From positions 1,550,001 to 1,614,000 of the forward strand of contig NC_060026.1 in assembly GCF_021134715.1 (NCBI RefSeq): a stretch of 64,000 nucleotides of DNA, written 5' to 3'. The stretch is from Daphnia pulex (taxonomy: Eukaryota > Arthropoda > Branchiopoda > Diplostraca > Daphniidae). Both the position numbers and the translations under genes were made by a program. The notes beneath the pieces were generated by a model. It saw only the letters and a program-made list of their open reading frames with translations. It was not told the DNA's origin and did not search any database. Numbering within the stretch: position 1 is the first letter of the stretch; each line of letters starts with the position of its first letter. Shown here one piece after another: positions 60,601 through 64,000 of the stretch.

Positions 60601-62660
60601 GTATGTATAATAATCCCGATCAATAATAATACAAGGAATTAGTCACGCATGAACATGTTTACCCTTGTTGACATTTTGTTCACTTGATTGTTTCTAATTT
60701 CTGCGCGGATTAATTTTGACTACCAATTTAATGCCATTAAACCCAGCAAACTTTCTTCGATAAACATTTCCAAGAAGCCGCATGTAACCTTCAGACATAA
60801 TAAGGTATGATGCTCAACTAGTAAAAGGTTCTCCTTTTTAACGAAGCCAAACAAGTGCAGCTTGTTGACTGGAGGTTTATTTAATTCCCTCATAGTAATA
60901 TATACCAAGAACTATAACATGATATAGACTAAACAGCTGGCAGGCTGCTTAAATTTTATTCCCATTTAATATTAGCTAGGTATACTTGAAAATCTGATAC
61001 TCACTTTACTGAGAAATGTTAGTAAAGAAAAAAAGTTGCCATATAGTCTGAAATTTGCTGTTTGAATCGAAAAATAAAAGGGCGAGCTAATTAGCCGTAA
61101 TTAGCCAGACTAAATTGCGTAGTGAAATATTGCCGGAAGGCCGGAGCACAGCAGTGTCTATACGGTCGATGAGTTATACCGAGAAATGAACTTGAATCGA
61201 CTCCGACGTTCGTGTAAGAAGTTGGCGACTTTATACGACGCCAACTGCATATCCTCCGGGGCTATAATGATATCGAAATTGAATATGACGTAAGCTGCAC
61301 AAAATGTTTTCAGTTTAATTATATTTAGATTTTAGAAAAACTATTTTTTAGTCTTCAAAATATTCATGGAGTGATGCGCAACTGTAGAAATGCAACTATA
61401 CTTTTTAATTCAGAAGGCTGAACTTCTCAAATTTCTCGACTTGAATAGAAAATGGATCGGTCCTAACGGACAAGCGATTGGTGATCAACATCCAGCAATT
61501 CGATCAACTTCAAACTTGAAATTTCTGAACGAGAGAAATATAGCCAACTGAATTTGCCGCCCATCATCCGTTCCGTTCTTGACTATAACGAATGACTGGC
61601 ATAAAAGTAGGACTCTGCTGCGACCCTGGATTCCAGGGTCCAGCGCCAATTACGATGCTACAATACCCAGATAAAACGTTGCCATCCATCCATTATTTGG
61701 TAGATGTCGAGGTATTGTTAGAAATCTAAAATGGAACTCCCCCTTACCAGCAGCATTCACTGGGCTGAACTTTGGTGTACAACTCGACTGGAATACTATT
61801 TCCGGAGTGGACACACAACTGGATCGTTCCGCATGCACTGGGTGTACAAGTGCGGCTGTCAGCGGAATGCCAACACATCGTCGTCATTTTTAAATTTCAG
61901 ATAAGTAAAATCGTTGAGCTATTTCCAGATACGTATCGATTATTCGCTCTTGGCTTATTCCAAGAGGGTCCTGGGGATTGCTATTATTGGTGGTGGGTTT
62001 TCGGTCTAAAAAGTAATTATCTGCGGGGTTTCTTGCAAATTTGTACTTTTATCTTGACTGTGGTAGGGAGGGGCTAATAACTTGATGAGACTAATTAGAT
62101 ACTACAATAATTAAAATAATCCCGATCGGTTCAAGGATAGTCGAACGCGGGCAAGAAAACCACTTTGATCGTTTTTGAGCGGTTTGGGATTGGATGGCGA
62201 TCGATTTTTAAATACTTTCAATCGATATCTTATGGCTAATTAGAATATTAATGTCGTCTGCTTTCGATGAGTTTCAAAGTTTCGAAAAAGAGCATGTTCA
62301 AGATGACAAAGAAAACGATCCATTTTGGCAAACGTACGTAGTGGCTGCACGTAAAATAGAATGGCAATTAAAAAATTACAAAGAATGTGGTCGTCTTGTG
62401 AACTCTGTCGTGGTTGTCTGCGTGTGAAATCTGTCTTGGTTTCGCGGCTAGTCTCTATTGATCTATCGACCCCTTCCATGTTTGGCAGGTAAATAAAAGC
62501 TAAAATTCAAATGGAATGACTATAAGAGCTTAAATAGAAGAGTTAAAATACATTCCAAATTTGTGCAGTGTTAGTTCTAGTTCTAGACTGGCATAATTTG
62601 TCACGTAAGCTTCCTGCTGATGCATGACAGTTTGTTATGTAACCTATTCCTTTGTGCTTA
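57660..62660. other. Gene-poor 3' region
   Basis: The first 600 bp is the opsin 3' flank, shared in patches with the pseudogene flank. No other exon was recognised up to 62660. Confidence 0.4.
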
Positions 62661-62666
62661 TTTTAG

Positions 62667-63181
62667 ACTTGAGCCAGCCATCAACAACAGCAAGATATGC
62701 AAGTTTTGCCTGTGCTGCTATTCACCTGTCACCAGCAGCAACAATCTCCAGTCTCATCATCACTCGGGTAATGATTTTCGTTACTTTTATTCCTCTGACC
62801 TGCTAGGTATTTTTAATGATGCATGACTTGCATAAATGCAGTGTGGTTCATGGAAACCTTCAATTCTCCTGTTTATTTAGGTTTAACCACCATTCCATTA
62901 TCAGCTTATTCTTATTTGTTGTTTCTGTCAATATGTTTCGTAACCCAATTTTAATTTTTGATTTAGATAAACAGCATCCCTTTTGATTGGAGAATCCACC
63001 GATGTCGAGGGCTACTCATCTCTTCTTCCCTCTCCTTTGAATCTCCCCTGTCCTCGTGTACGCCCATGTGAATGATGGGTGTATTCACGAGGACCCCCTT
63101 ACTTCTATCCAGCCTGGTGGATTCCACTCTTCAGCGGATGGAGCAACTGTGGATGCCTGGCCGTATTTCCCAGGCTTAAAG
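62667..63181 (+). ncRNA. Exon-like dispersed repeat, plus copy (blocks A and B)
   Basis: Block A 62667-62767 (acceptor TTTTAG, donor CTCGG|GTAATG) and block B 62967-63181 (acceptor GATTTAG, donor TTAAAG|GTAGG). They match the minus-strand pair at 53527-54014 in sequence, order and splice signals, giving inverted copies on either side of the intact opsin. Block B has one long open frame (VLVYAHVNDGCIHEDPL onward to YFPGLK), but the equivalent frame is not kept in the other copies. A family of spliced non-coding transcripts or a mobile element are the two readings. Confidence 0.4.
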
Positions 63182-64000
63182 GTAGGAATAAATGATCTCT
63201 ATTCTCCTTTTTTGGGCTATTGGGTGGCGTTGATTATAATAATCGTTACTTAGTAGGCTACAGAATACGATTACTATTGAGAGCTAGGTAGTTGTCTGCT
63301 GGAATTGTTTTCTTTTGTAACGTTTTTACGTTTTGGTTGACTCAGTTAGGGTTCGTTAAATTACTGTCAATCACCGGCACCTCCGTCGTTTGTTTTAATT
63401 TCTAATGTTGGCCTACTCCCAGTACCCAAACAAAACTATCTCGACTGTTTGTACAGTAAAACGGACCGAGTTTCTATTATAAAGTAAACAAGATCCTTCC
63501 TTCCGCATCGGCCAAACTCAAGTGGAAATCAAAACATTTGAACACATCCGACCATTGTTTAAATTGCACTTGCGAATAGTCAACAGCATAGAATTGCATC
63601 TTACGTAACATTTTTTCGGGGGGCAGGATCGAAAAATAACCGTTTTACATCAAAGTGATGTCGAGATATACAACAGTACAAAGAAGCTCTGTTGATGTTT
63701 TTGCCCGTTACAAGTGCCGACCGGAATAATAAAAAATAACGGAGACAAAACTCGTCTCCTTTTCTCCGCTTGTCCCGTGAGAACCTTACAGCGGGTAGAA
63801 TAAAAAAGGGAATCGGAGAAAGTGTCGTCCTTGTTCATGTCATTTTGTGCTGCGAGTGTTGCTCACTCCCAGCGGACAATCGAAAATCGATCCTGCAAGA
63901 GAGATACAGCCCCGTCTAAAGCCGATGATTCTTGCTGGTCACTTTGCCGGGTCTATTTCGATTTGTTATATATAAGACATTTAAGTGTGTAAATAGAGAG
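63182..64000. other. Window end, nothing identified
   Basis: AT-rich sequence with no exon or repeat that I could support. Confidence 0.4.

Overview
The window looks like nuclear DNA from a crustacean, most probably a water flea (Daphnia, Cladocera). Genes are compact, with many 55-80 bp GT-AG introns and an AT-rich background. The gene content fits: a tandem opsin pair, a tandem CYP3-clan P450 pair, a C1q-domain protein, a TIEG/cabut-type zinc finger, AP-1 gamma and a Tyr-Thr-rich repeat-protein family. The genus is an inference from gene content and style; no species is claimed.

Layout. 0-10.8 kb is a dense housekeeping block: a cabut/KLF10-11-like factor (+), AP-1 complex subunit gamma (+, 11 exons), JMJD4 (+, 5 exons), and FAM210B (-, 5 exons), which converges on JMJD4 with 78 bp between stop codons. 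10.8-13.6 kb has little clear coding but holds a 395-bp foldback element centred on a 46-bp perfect palindrome, and a second element with 18-bp inverted ends followed by a TGTA microsatellite. 14-17.7 kb carries three decayed minus-strand copies of a YYTTKA-repeat secreted-protein family, with related TATA promoters and a tandemly duplicated upstream block. 18.3-20.1 kb is an intact leucine-rich-repeat gene. 20-35 kb is gene-poor: a dispersed exon-like repeat, tandem repeats, a 370-bp duplication and a fossil P450 exon at about 34.5-34.7 kb. 35.9-41.6 kb holds two intact 503-aa P450 genes with identical 13-exon structures. 43.1-44.2 kb is a secreted C1q-domain gene. 49-57.7 kb is a tandem opsin duplication in which the first copy is broken by four lesions and the second is intact (387 aa). 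Two copies of the exon-like repeat, in opposite orientation, lie on either side of the intact opsin, at 53.5-54.0 and 62.7-63.2 kb.

How the parts fit. There is no operon-like organisation; the genes are independent transcription units. The main theme is local duplication followed by divergence or decay: opsins, P450s, YYTTKA genes, the 26.5/27.7-kb duplication and the exon-like repeat. Exon boundaries were placed by hand from GT/AG signals and reading-frame continuity. They are reliable for AP-1 gamma, JMJD4, FAM210B, the P450s, the LRR gene, C1q and the intact opsin, and less so at 5' ends. No protein-level search was run.
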